From the NCBI GenBank assembly GCA_035041965.1, contig JAPYMA010001087.1, positions 176,701-240,700 on the forward strand: a stretch of DNA of 64,000 nucleotides, in the 5' to 3' direction. Position 1 is the first letter of the stretch. The number at the start of each line of letters is the position of its first letter. This document shows, in pieces, positions 49,357 through 62,279 of this stretch. Source of the DNA: Anisakis pegreffii. Taxonomy: Eukaryota; Nematoda; Chromadorea; Rhabditida; Anisakidae. The position numbers were made by a program, and so were the translations under genes. Under the pieces are notes generated by a model, which saw only the letters and a list, made by a program, of their open reading frames with translations, was not told where the DNA came from and searched no databases.

Positions 49357-51905
49357 ATGCTCGTAGATGGATTACTATTATCATTCGTTTAAGATTTCTT
49401 CTGATCTGACCTATGTGCTAATGTTTCGAGTTTATTGCGACTGTAATCATTTCTGCAATTCGAATCTCATACTGTATTCAATTCGTACAATAATTGACCG
49501 AACACTTCTAGCTTGTGTCTCCTCACAATTTTATAGTATATGTTAGATTCTGTAGCGTAGTCATGCCTTTTTTAAACACTGCCCTCTTCAGTTCTGTTCA
49601 CTGTAATAAAACAATTCCCAATGACTGACGTGATGCATGATGATCCACGACGAATGCTTTTAATCCAGACCATTCCACAAACACTCTTCAAAGACTCACA
49701 CACATACACTCACACACACACACACACACACACACAAATATCATATCATTTTGAGCTCACAGTTTGCATCATAACTAATCAAACTAATCGACTGTCGAAT
49801 TGAATTTTCACAAGTTTGTTGGTGATATCGAAAGACATTCAGATGTTAATTTCCTGTTCACTGCAAAAGATTGAGCACATTTCCACAGCTTTCAGACCAG
49901 TGATTACAATTTTTCCGCAACTGCAAGTTTTGATCGATGCGAATTACAAAGCAGTCTAATCGTAAGGAATGAACGCATGAATGAATAAATGTCTCAAGTT
50001 GCAGTGGCATGAATTGCATACGAAGCAGAATTTCGTTTGATTGTTCTGCTGCAATAATCGAATTGCATGTAATCAATGCAGCGTATTTTGTATAAAAGGC
50101 ATTATGAATTTTTGTTTGAATATTCATTCGTTTTACAAACACTTTTGACAATAGTCAACAATTCGAATGAACATGTTTTATTGATGTTTTCAAGTGAGTA
50201 AACACCAACAACGATAATTTATTAACATCTTTTTCAAGTTATGTCACTGAATGCAACCAAAGCTTTTTGAATGAGAACAATCATTAACTGCATGAATTCT
50301 TGGAATAACTTGAACCAAGAGTTTTTTTAGCATCCATTTTTTGACATCTAATTTCTCTCTCATTTCGATCTAACTTCGATCAAAAGCGAACATAAAATCT
50401 TCGTTCTGGAGTGGCTCAATGATGTGTGAAAGTTATTAAAATTATCAACAAAAACCTTCGCTGCATCAATTCACAATCCATCATTAATTTTTTGACAAAT
50501 TGATGAAAGATTACATTTACGTTGCAGATCACAGATTACTGACTTCTTTGTGAGTTGTTCAAATCACTAACCACTCAAACGGTTCGGTTCCACTCATCGA
50601 AGCACCACAACAACACAAAAACAAACAATTCAATCGAAATAATGAATATGTGAGAGGCATCATATGTTACCGCTAAATTAATGACGGTCTCCAGTCTTCA
50701 TCAATCTTCTTCATCACCAACAGCAAAAAACATTTCCCCATTGCCGTTACTGCGCGCAAATGCACACGACTCTATTTGAATAGCTCATAGCTCAACACTT
50801 CCTTTCCCTTTCAATTCATTCATCAATTTGCACACGGTATTTGACTAAACTTTTTTAAACGTTCACAATAAACGTCTCAAGTCCTTCGTATTAAAAATAT
50901 GTTTGGTTTTGTTTACTCTTTTCATTCAGGGAGAGAATTTCGGCACCTTTTAATTTACTAGTTCCAATTGCATACTTCATTGAGTTCTTTTCTCCTTTTT
51001 TTTCACAACGTTTTATTGGCAATAATTCGCTTCTCATATGGGGAATTGTTTTTTTTTTATGTGGTCTCTCTTAATGCGTATTATGACTGAAGTTGAAGTT
51101 TTTCGCTTAAAAAATCATTTTTCGTGCTATTTCAAATAAAACGATGGAACGAGTTAGACTGAGATGAGAGCACAAAACAAATTGTACGTTTTTTTTTCAA
51201 GTGGTCGGTCGGGTGGATGGCTGTGTAGCACCGCAAGAAAAGCGAAAATAATATTTATTTCACTTCGTATCGTCCTTGAAATTCCTCCAAGAAACAAAAT
51301 CTAATTGATGAAACTATTGAATCAACGGATATGCACAGTCGTATTAATCATTCACAAAAAAAAATACAACAACCGGAGGCAGTCAGTTTGGTCATAAAAT
51401 TGTGACTATTTGTATCGCTATCAATGAACTGGTGACCGAATTGGAAATAATTTCGCTTACGATTAGCTGAATCTCCAAAAGCTGCTACGGTTCCAAAACC
51501 TTACACTGCGAATCGAAGTCATTGTAAGCGATTTTGGATGACAGTTGCAGTGTAAATTATTATTTGAAAGTGCAAATGAATTATCGTTATTTGGAGAGGG
51601 ATAAATCGCGGACAAACTGCTTCCTTTCTGATTTCGCCATAAATTCTTTGGCGAATCACAAAATATTATATATACAATTATGAAACGAACAATGCTTGAA
51701 TCTTCTACAATGACGGTATTTCATAAGTTTTGACCACATATTTTGACATTTCAGTGAAAAATTATTCTACAAAAGTTATTTTTCAAAGAATTATACCATC
51801 ATGAATATGTCGTAAAAGTGAACATTAAGAGCATTGCACTTCATGGAATGAATGAAGATAAGACAGTTCCTTTATTGCATCGACTGCAAGCGATCGAACA
51901 CCTTG
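49357..51905. other. Intergenic region
   Basis: No supported gene. It contains the CA microsatellite at 49697-49737. Confidence 0.5.
49697..49737 (+). repeat. CA dinucleotide microsatellite
   Basis: Run of CA repeats interrupted by TACACT near its left side. Confidence 0.9.
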
Positions 51906-54495
51906 TTAGGAAATTTTACTACGATCCACGGGTTTGAAGGTGAACTCGGATTGCCTTTGAGCCAACTCCCATGATCGACAGTGCTCGAACGGACCTCCAA
52001 TACCGAAATTTGAAGGCTTCACTGGTTCACATTCACCGGACGCTGTACGTGGATAACAAACGAATCTGCAAAGACAATGGTGTGATTCTTGTGCTGACCA
52101 TATAGAAATGAATCAAGATAGAAAGTGAAATAAATAAGTTAGGATCATTTGTAAGCAGCTTAAAAAACAATTCGTTAGCTCCTTTCTTATTGTACCAAAC
52201 AAAACATTTGCACCACCTGGAATGACGAATGTCAATGAGAGTTGTTATATGGAATGCTGCATTGCTCACGAACATTATGTATTCACATAATGCTTGGAAC
52301 GGAGGAACTAAAAACGATAGAAAAAAATTATTATCAGTTATTTTATTACTAATTAATATTCATTATTGTTTATCATTGACAGCTATAAATAATTTTTACT
52401 AATCATTTGTTATAATTCACAAGATTCATTTGCTACACGAATGGATTGAATGACCCTTTGATATGTTTCATTAAGGATTGATTTCATAATGGACAAGAAT
52501 GATGCATGCGATAAGTCTTTTCTATAGTAGCAGCACCGTCACCATATCTTATTGTTAACATTTTTGAATCTCGACTCCTTGAACGAAGGCACTGATCGAA
52601 GATGATGAGTCGTATAAAACTTCATAACCATCAATCATTTTTGTAAAATAATCGCAACTAATTCATAAAATTCAGTTTTTATTCGAGAAATGAAACAAAA
52701 TTTGTGTGCACACTCTAGGTTCGAAAAGTTCGTAGTAGATTTTCGCATGAAAATTATACTTTTGAATGAAACAAATACCGTATGGATGACAGCTTGGAAA
52801 GTCAATGAATTGTTGCTGCAGAGTTAAGAAGTATGGTGCAGTGAAGGCAAAACCGACCAGTGAGATAGCCTTAACTATGCTAGAGAAGTGATCGATTCTC
52901 TGAAATGAAACCAGCGATCGAACGATCGGAGAATAATCACCATTCTTAATATCAATGAACAACTTACTTACAAGGCACAGAGTTCGTTAGACCGAAAATG
53001 AACCGCTTTCCTCGTCAAAAATCCCTGTTTGCAATTTAACAATTAGTGAAAATATGACTTCAACAAAGTGGATCGGACTGAGTTCACTTAATTGATTTAC
53101 GTAAAATCATAACAACGTTGGCTGCAAAAGTAATGTCTAATATGTTAGCATGGAACGTGCGCACAACAAACCTTCTGCTCCTTTCGTGTATTCTGGATTG
53201 ATGTTGCTGTATGTGTCATCATATGTAACGTAGCACTGATCACGAATACAAACAATGCATTCCGATGAATCTCTTCATGAAAAAAAACCAATCTCATTTT
53301 CTTACAACCTCGTTGAATTAATGTTCAGTTATTCAAAAGAACGCACAAATCCACTAGACGAGCTAATCAAAATGGGTCGAAAATTATGCCCGTCACGATT
53401 CACAACGCTCATGATTCAGCAAACAATAATCTCTAAATAATATCGCTCAAACGCAAATTTATTATCAATTCATTATCCACTTTCCACATATCTCAACAGC
53501 ACTGAATTACAAACTCCAGTGGAATGAGACATCTAATCAGACGTAGTTGTGATTATCATTTGATTTTCAAACAAACAGATACTGAGCACAGGAAAATGCA
53601 GAAATACCTGGGAAATCCTGCCTTATTGTTATGATCGAGAACAGAGCACATGAGAATAGTTCTGCGAACAGAAGATACGGCGTTACTGTATTACAAAAAT
53701 GATACAGTGGATTGTCGTTTGCTTGTTGAAGACTATTGTTTGACTGCGTAATAAATGAGTTGAATAAACGAATTGCGATCGGTATTACCGTTACAATACG
53801 GAAAAGAACATTTCCTAATACGTTCAGTTCAAACAAACGTAAAATTGACGGTATCCAATGCTTTGGAATGTCGCTTGCTGTTGCCTGAAAGTAACAAACT
53901 TCAAAATGAAGCGTTTTCAGCATCCACGACGAATGAGCATTTTGTGAAATCTTAGTGAAGACATTCTTAGTGTAACGACAAGCAATGAGATAAATGAATG
54001 AAAGTGCTGCTGAAATAAAAATTCCTCAAAACTTGCTCAAGATTCTAAAGAAAACTTTTCGTTTTTATATCCAAAAGTGAATTTGAATTCTTTTCTTCCA
54101 CAAAATTCTTATTCGAAACACAAAATTCTTAAATGTGTTCTTGTTTGAGTCTACATCGGAGTGACGAATGTTTGCACGATCGTAACGCATCAATGTCAGT
54201 TAGCATTAAATCAGAAACGATGACGAACGTTTATGCATGCAGTTCCAGCCCATCCAAAGACATTCAACCACGGTGTCAGAGTGTGGTTCCTGAGTCGTTC
54301 CTGATCAAACCATATCGATAGAGCAATTGCACACACGAGGATGACAACACTGAATACAGTAACAATCGCTGATGGTACTAGTAGAGGAAAATCCAAGTAT
54401 GCGATAGCATCGTTGTTATCCTCGATGAATCCTTCTTTGATCTTGTCACGTTCCTCTTTACTTCTTGGAATCACCACCGTCTTTTGGGTGGTCAT
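51906..54495 (-). CDS. Frag1/DRAM/Sfk1 family multi-pass membrane protein (PGAP2-like)
   Basis: Family of six-helix membrane proteins that includes PGAP2 (GPI-anchor lipid remodelling), DRAM and yeast Sfk1. Seven exons on the minus strand: 54229-54495, 53608-53884, 53172-53272, 52972-53024, 52779-52879, 52217-52307, 51906-52065. All six junctions agree in phase, giving 349 aa. A hydrophobic segment PLLVPSAIVTVFSVVILVCA is followed by a luminal loop. The family 'PSI' element is in KHWIPSILRLFELNVLGNVL, and the 'H-F-F' helix is IHRNALFVFVISATLHMMTH. The conserved end is seen in PPFQALCEYIMFVSNAAFH, like the family's FAL-EY--V-SNM-FH motif. A polar tail of about 50 aa contains four Cys. The ATG abuts TTTTCAG, suggesting trans-splicing or an earlier exon. 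Family is confident; the subfamily (PGAP2 versus DRAM) is inferred. Confidence 0.83.
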
Positions 54496-54502
54496 CTGAA
54501 AA
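54496..54502 (-). promoter_or_regulatory. Probable trans-splice acceptor abutting the start codon
   Basis: On the minus strand GATTTTCAG is followed directly by ATG of the Frag1-family gene. Confidence 0.45.
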
Positions 54503-57500
54503 TCACAGTTGTTATCGCACGGAAAGCTGCATTCAACTGGGATTCACAGCATTTTCACCTATAGCACCGAACAGTGATCCACACTGTCCAACTGTAAACG
54601 ATCACAAATTTCTTTGGACTCAACCACCAGAGGCTTCGTCAATCTCTTTGACTGCTGAACAATTCAGATACGAAAGCAATATGAAACTTTGTCCCGGAAC
54701 CTTCAACCATTCACGAATTGATCAGATTCATAATGGGATTTTGGACGTCATAGTGCGATTTGCTCATCAGCGTTCCCCTTAACCCATTTTTACGCCCATC
54801 AAACACTTCTAATTACGTTATTCAGCAATTCGAAAAAAATGCACATCATAATTACTATCGTTATGAAGAATTCATTGAAACGGACGTTTCGATAAGTCAA
54901 CGTAATATTCACAAGAACCGTTCACAGAATTTAAATCAAACGTTTCAGATGAACAAATTGCCTTGAAATATTGCTCAAAAAAATCAAAAAAAAACATTAA
55001 AATTTATGTTTCAATAATAGGATAATTGAAGAGTGAAACCGAAAGTGAAAACGGAGGATTAATTCACTTTTCGAATGATTTCGATGAGTTTTTCAAGAAA
55101 AGTTCTTAATGAAATAAATGAACGTAAGTAAATAATGCACTCGCTATTATCACAAATCATTCTTTATCACTGAAATCATTTCAAATCGATACTTCCATTC
55201 TTCAATACTTTTTATCACTCGCATATCAACAAGCAAACAACTGCTGTCACTCAGCCTTCATACACCTAACTCATCAATTACATTTCACGATAAACCGTAC
55301 AATCAGTACGTATTCGAAAAGTTTCGATGGAATATCAATTAAACGATTTGTTCAGCAAAACAATCATTACTAAAAACAGCCCAATATGATATTGAATGGA
55401 TAAATAGGAACAATTCAACAGATAAAATAACTAAAAACTATTTTTTTCCATAAAAAAATCAAACAACATCATCATAATGGCACTCGTAGTGTATAAGATT
55501 ACTTCAGTGTACAAGATTACACTTTCTCTAAAACTTTCTGACAAGTTGTAAGTGATTAGTGAATTTCGAAAAGTAATTAGTACGTCTTAAAAGATGCACT
55601 TCTTAAACACTACGGATCAATATTCGATTACAGGTATGTTTAGCAAACAAAACCAGTCGAGTCAATTGCTACTCATCCGAATAATGCACACGCACACACA
55701 TCTTGCGGTCATAAGGTTACAATTTATTAATATGACACAGTTCTCGAATACCAGCAATGATCAGAAGCGTTTTAACGATGAGTTGAAGTATCGCTGATGC
55801 TCTCCCTTATCGTTTTTATTTCGAATGCAACATTGCGAAACTTGTCATTGTGAACTGAAGCAAGCATTGCTGAAAAAACAATCGAAAAACTAGAAAATCG
55901 GAAGTACAAACTGAAATAAAAACAGTTATGAAGAGGTAATGAAAATGAAACTCGAATGAAAACAACCAGTTTAATAGTGGTTTGAAAAATAATTCAAGGA
56001 AACGCATCATTGAAATGTACAAAACTTCCACATTTTTTGACTTGGTCAGCTGGACATTTTGTAATGTTCAGTTGGTAGAGTGAAGAATTTATAAAGAGCA
56101 ATTAAGTCATCTATCCAGATAGTTCACTTATTGTTAGGATGAGTTGAATAGGATTAAGATTATGCAGAGGCTGAAGGGAAATACGAGAGAGAGAGGCAAT
56201 GAATGGAATACGGAATTCGTTACGAAGAAACTAATCAGCACTTAGTAACCAGTGCTGCGTTTTAAATCGACTGCAGATAACTGAAAACAGATAAACATAC
56301 AATCACTAATTGATCCATTTAGAACTAACCCTTACATTAGAATAGGTACATAATTTATCAGTTATTATTACACAGCACTTCAATATATGCCATTCTTATC
56401 ACTAACATCTCGGACACTCATCAGAACAATATCATATCAAAATAATATGATCATAATTCAGACAAGCAATCAACAAAACAGACAATATCATATCAAACCA
56501 CAACAATATGATTTGGCTTGCACAACGACTTAAAACAGAGTGGCAATCATAAAGCAAAACGGCCAGATATCTCAATTAAGGATGTCGTTTCCTAACAACG
56601 TCACATGCTCCCCTCAAAATACGACCGCACAAATCCTCAATTCTAGTGAACATTGGCCTGACAACGAAATTATACGACTAAGCCACACATAAAATGTGCA
56701 AAGCAAAACGCCATGACCATCATCATTGTGCAATTAAAATGTTGTGAGTGGATGGATGGCTGGATATACAGATAAGTTCGCAGAGAATCCAAACGGATCG
56801 TTAGCATCCTACATACACAATTTTTTTGAAATTAGAATTTCTGTTGCCTATCACCAAGAAATTAGAGTTCTATTCATATATTGTAACTGACATCAATCGT
56901 GACGTGTATCCTCAGAGCTTGTCAGCATTGTCAGAACACTTCTGTGTATCAACTTATCAGTGTTGTAATGTTCAATTTAAAGAGCATGTTTCGTGATTTA
57001 TGAGAAGCAGATGTGCTGTTGGATTACATTTGCATAACACTAAGATGCATCTTCACAAAAAATCATATTTGTTTCAATTCCAATTGTCTGCACTATTTTA
57101 TCATTCAATTCATTTTCTTATTTTCTCAGCTCTTATCTTCGTCCTAATAATTCTTCATATCTCTTTTCTACAGCGGTGCTTCTCTCTTAGACAGGGGAAA
57201 AGTTTTCCCGTGGGTCTCAACTTGACGATGAACATTGATGAGTCATTTTTGATAGCATTGCCATCATAATTCTTAGCAAGTTGGCTAGTAATAGTGGTCA
57301 ATGTTTTGTTTTCCTTTTCGGCAATGTTCCTCTCACACTAGCGACGAATTGTTCGCAACAGATTTCTTGATCAATAAAGCAATTTGCTGAAAACGAGTTT
57401 ATTTTAATTTCTCGCCAGGAACTGACTAATTGTCAGAGGGAATGGGAATTCCTGTCGTAGAATATTGTTTTGGGAAGTATCTGGGTTCTGTCATAAGACC

Positions 57501-58247
57501 AACTAAATAGCGAAACGCAGTAATCATTAAGGAAAACAAAATTACCATGCAAGAAGCAAATCATTAAAGGAAACGAAAAAAAGATATGTGAATAGTGAAT
57601 GATGCTTGCCGAGATAAAGGTATGCTTCCAAGTGTATCGCTCACTGCTAAACGATCAATCTAAAAATATTCATCTAGGCGTTTCTCTTATACATAGGTAA
57701 CTTTTACAGTTTGCAATAGTCCATTAGAAATCCTTTCCTAACTAAACGTAATTGATGATAGAATCGTAATTAAACTCACTGAACAGTCCTCTCATTCTAT
57801 GTTCTCACCTATTTCCAGTCTCTGTGGTGCCTCTCAGTCTTTGTTTCTCTTCAAATCAGTATATACGAAAGAGCAACATAGAAAGAACGATTGGGCTGCT
57901 GCTAAAGTATGATTTTTGGTTTGGGCATGGATTTGCTATTGTAAAAGAATGAGCTGAATTCAGTGTGTTTTTCAATATTAGATCGAACGACAACGCGTGA
58001 CGGTATAGCAGGAAGTTCTCGGGCAATAAGACCAAAAATTTCAAAGTTTCATAATTCGTTCAAATTTATTCAACCGGTTCAAAATCAATATTTTTATTCA
58101 AAATAAAAACCGTTCACGTCCACACAACGTGTATCATAATATCACGTGCAAACTTCTCAAGATTGGGATGTAAAATACTCCAATATTATAAATTCCTTTT
58201 AAAAAGGTAGATTTCAAGCTTTTTATTGACACTTAGTTCGTGGTTTA
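54503..58247. other. Intergenic region
   Basis: No supported gene. Near 57170-57225 a segment (CAGCGGTGCTTCTC, then GGGGAAAAGTTTTCCCG) resembles a degraded copy of the hAT-type small elements; weak. Confidence 0.4.
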
Positions 58248-58589
58248 TTGGAGGGTTTCCGCTTGCTCAGAAGCAAGTTTGCACTGAAATTTGAGCAGGG
58301 ATTCAATCATTTAATTCATGGCATTTATGCAGAATTACCGTTTGCTCTACGAACGGCATCTGATAACCTGCGTGAAGCGGCCCTATCGAGGACCGCCTGT
58401 ACAACTGAGCAACAGATGAGTCTTGTCAGATTAGCTGTAGACGCACTTTTATTCAGCAACTCAATATTCACTTACAATATTCTGAAATGTCCTCGTTGTG
58501 AAGTTCAGTTTATAATTCGTGTTGCATATCCTATGTCCAACGCGGAAATCACACTATTGAAGCAATGCAATTGCTCTCGGTATCGCTAA
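58248..58589 (+). other. Unrecognised ORF of 113 codons with a CxxC and a CxC
   Basis: Uninterrupted frame with coding-like composition (ALRTASDNLREAALSRTACT and LVRLAVDALLFSNSIFTYN) and a C-terminal CPRC plus CNC that could bind zinc. A possible acceptor (GACACTTAG) lies just upstream at about 58227-58235, so this may be a last exon. No partner exon or family was recognised; a transposon fragment is an alternative. Confidence 0.33.
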
Positions 58590-60798
58590 TTACAATTATC
58601 GCTACAATTATCGCCAATTATCGGTATCGCTACTGAAGCCGAGAGAATCAGGGAATGAGAAGCAGCGGTACAAAGGCTTAGATTGATGACAATACGGAAT
58701 GAGAGGGCTCTTTAGTGAGACTAATTTCATCAGTGACGTTGGTTCAACAAATGAACATGAAATGTAACAGAAATTATCATCATGCCAAGCCGACTATTCA
58801 TCTAAAATGGACAATATTCTATTTGTCCTGGCGATACCAATTTATTTTGCGTTGTTTACAACGAAAGTAACAGACATGAGCAGTACCCGTCAGGGAACAA
58901 CTTTCGAATGCTTCTCGTATTAGTTCATTCGTTTGAAACTGTCTTGATACTAGACAATTTTACAATTGTCTGGATGGAGATTCTTTTTGATGCGCCTTTG
59001 ATTCTTTTGACTGAACTCTCACTATACAAAATCAACGTTGCTAATTTAGCCGTTAGAAGTGACACTGTGGCGATAAATGCTGGAAAAGGCGGCGTGCTTT
59101 GAAGCTGCATACTTTTGCGGATATGTCCAGCTGGAATTATTCAAGTTGTATACAAATCTACTCAATGAAAATTCTTGAAGTTTGGAGAAGTTTGCGCTAG
59201 GTGCTGGTTATCATCCTTTTTGTTTTAGCAATCATTCACTCTGAAATCAGCCGTTTCCTCCACAGCGACTGAACGAATTCGAAAGTTTCACGTCAACAAT
59301 TAACGGATAATGTCACATATGAATCGAAGATGTGGATTCCACCAGGTCTTTCCATATAAAAATTTGTGATCATTGCTTTACCAAAAGATAGCTGTGATAG
59401 CGTTCTTGGTTGTGGACTATATCGTGCTTAATTCAGATAATCTTTGAAATTCTCTCACTGTCGACTCGTACCATTCAGATGATAATCGAACCATATCACG
59501 GTATTATCTTCACTGTGCTCGTAATTATAGCTGACATTGTCATATAATCTCAATAACAGAATAATCACCACTTCTATTGTTTTCCCGGATAATTGTTTCT
59601 TGTTTTAATCATCATTTTGATGAGTATGATCAGCCGTACTCTGTCACATGATTACTATATTCATTATTTACAAGAAGCATGAAAAATGATCAAAATCATG
59701 ATAAGGATGAAATATTGCTTAAATAATGATAATGATATTGCAATATCAAGATGAAAAAATGGTTAAAAAAACAACGACTTTGCCGTCGTTCTCGATGTTT
59801 CCTATCATATCATAGTATCGATATCGTCTTTTCTTAGAACAGTACTATTCTAATGGCCATTCCTTCAGATGTGCCGTGTTTGTAATGAGTGTGTATCATC
59901 GCATCAAGCGTGTGCGTTATTGAAATTGGTATTCCTATTATTCTTACTTTATCATCGTCATTGCAGTTCACCGCATTCATAATTTCCTTCCTGCTTCCAG
60001 TGTGAAGATCACGAAAACAAACGGATCATCTAGTTGACCTCGTGAAAGGTTACAACATTGTTTTTGCCTTGTTTTCGAACGTTTATCGTCAAATATCCAG
60101 TTTCGTTTTTCTTCTTTCTTGTTTTCTGAATGTTTGCCATTAACATTGAATGGAAATTGTATAAGAATCAATATAATGTGCATTATTGTAATCAATATAA
60201 TGTTGCAGTCTTGATGTGCATCGGAATTTCTCCGGCGGATGCAAATTCTCGCGAAATAAGAAATCCGCATTCGCAAGTGCAACTATAATAAGGAATGTTC
60301 GAAATTAATTGATTCCATGCAGGATACAAGGTTCTGAGGACAATATTTATTCCTTTATGGTGAGGATATGTGGGGCATGATTATTCCTTTCACATCCACC
60401 TCGTAAATTCAACATCGAAATCTTGCTCAGTTTGCATTCTTCGTACGATCATCTTTTTCTAAGAGTTGATCACCCGTATATGATGATTAAAACTGCAGAC
60501 AAGTTCTTGCAACTTCACAACGTGAGATTTTCAACGCTTTGAGAATATTCTCATCGGTAATTTCCCTTCGCAGTACTGACGCAATCTCAACCAGAAACGT
60601 GCGAAGTTTTTTCAGTTGTGAATATTTTCGGCAATAATATCCTTTCGACAACCAGCAATACCCTTTTCTAAAGTTTAATATTTATCACTTTAAAAGATGA
60701 AACATTCGAGAGAGAGGGGGATTTCTGGGCAGTCTGTGCGGAAAGTACGGACACGTTTTTGAGACAAATGGTGCCTTCCTTTAAGGATTAGTCAGTCG
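58590..60798. other. Non-coding stretch
   Basis: No supported gene. The ATAATGATAATG-like runs near 59650-59760 are simple AT-rich sequence. Confidence 0.4.
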
Positions 60799-61620
60799 TC
60801 AAATTCTACATTTCAAATGATCACTCTGCATTCTCAGTGGAGGGGGGGGGGATGGGGTGTTATCCTGAGAAAAGTTGTTAGCTAGATAGATTACCTGCAT
60901 GTATTTTGATGAACTGTTTTCCCGTATGACATTTCGCCGCAGAAACTGTTCGCGTAGGATTAAATAACAAGGTTTTGGAATGCGACACGCTTCAATTTCT
61001 TTGCCGATTTGCTGACCGGGAATGAGGGATTGCAGTGCTCTCGTCGTTGTGCTACGTTCACATTTTCTCCAATGCAAGGTCGCAATCCATTTAAACAGGG
61101 AGTTTTTGCGAATGAATCGGGACAGCTGATCCGGGTAGTGGATACGGAAGTCTGTACGTTGTAAATCACTGTTCGCAACAGCCTTTCTAACGTTGAAAAT
61201 TTCAAAACATTTTACCACCATAAACATTTGACTGGCCTAACAACTGTGGCAAATCACTACAAAGCTAGCTTTGCAAAATTGGCATTTTGCCAATTAAAAA
61301 ATTTTTCAGCATCACCCAACCACTTCCATTCCATAACGAGGGGATGGCAATCGGCCAAGTCAACCCGCACTGCACGGGATCCTCCCCAGCCGGCCATCAC
61401 ACAAAAAACGCCACGCGGTCTCAAACGCGAGACGTGCCACAGCACACCAGATGCGTGACAACGCCAACGCTAGGAGACCGTTTCGAGGAAAGGACAATCT
61501 CAATGCATCATCACCCGACGGCTCCGCATCGAGAGGTGTCCTCCTCTAGGTGGCGAACGTGAATAAAGAAACCGACAACGAAGGAAACCTTTATCTTGCT
61601 GTTGCACCATGTGTAATTTG
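60799..61620 (-). other. GC-rich block with overlapping open frames, possible repeat or element fragment
   Basis: From about 60900 to 61600 the DNA is markedly less AT-rich than the rest of the window. Minus-strand frames 60799-61227 (LSRFIRKNSLFKWIATLHWR) and 61257-61445 (GVFCVMAGWGGSRAVRVDLA, then DCHPLVMEWKWLGDAEKFF) are open, and two plus-strand frames overlap them. The abrupt composition change suggests an inserted repeat or an old coding fragment. No family is recognised. Confidence 0.35.
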
Positions 61621-62279
61621 GTCAAAACAGTCCAGATGCGTTGCATGCCATCTGGTATAAAGTAGAATCAAATCCGAAAATACCTTAGGGAGAGTTTGAG
61701 TTATTTTTACATTGAATTTGACGGATACGAATAGGGAGATGGTGCGACAGCAGCGCTAAGATCAACAATACGACAATAATGAAAAAAGCCATAGGAAGCA
61801 AAGTGATCAAGAAAAAATGTTGTCGCATCGCCTCATTGATGAAACGAAGAAAAACTTGCGATATGGAGAGGGGATAACGTCGAAAAATGGGATGAATGAA
61901 GAAAATTTTGAAGCATCCCGTGCAGTAAGCGATGACGTTTATAAAATCACGAATCTAATTATCCTCCCTGGCATTCTCAAAATGGGCAAAGTGTACTGAG
62001 GCCTAAGACGATGCGACATTAAGTACAATCAAATTCCATAAGCATAAAATACAACAGTTGAGTAACACAACAAATTAATCAAATGATCACAGTTCAGGAT
62101 CATAAACACCGCCAGTGTTGACCATATCTTCTCCACAACTTTATCCGCCAGTTGTTGACCTCGCTCCGATTCCCGTGTTTTTCCTCTTTTCCAATCATTT
62201 CCATCGTATCCAGAAATGCCTTTTTGAATGCACATTCCTGTGAAAAATGATCAATAAACCTTCCGTAAAATCCTATATG
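61621..62279. other. Non-coding stretch before the tandem array
   Basis: No supported gene; purine-rich with short ORFs only. Confidence 0.4.
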
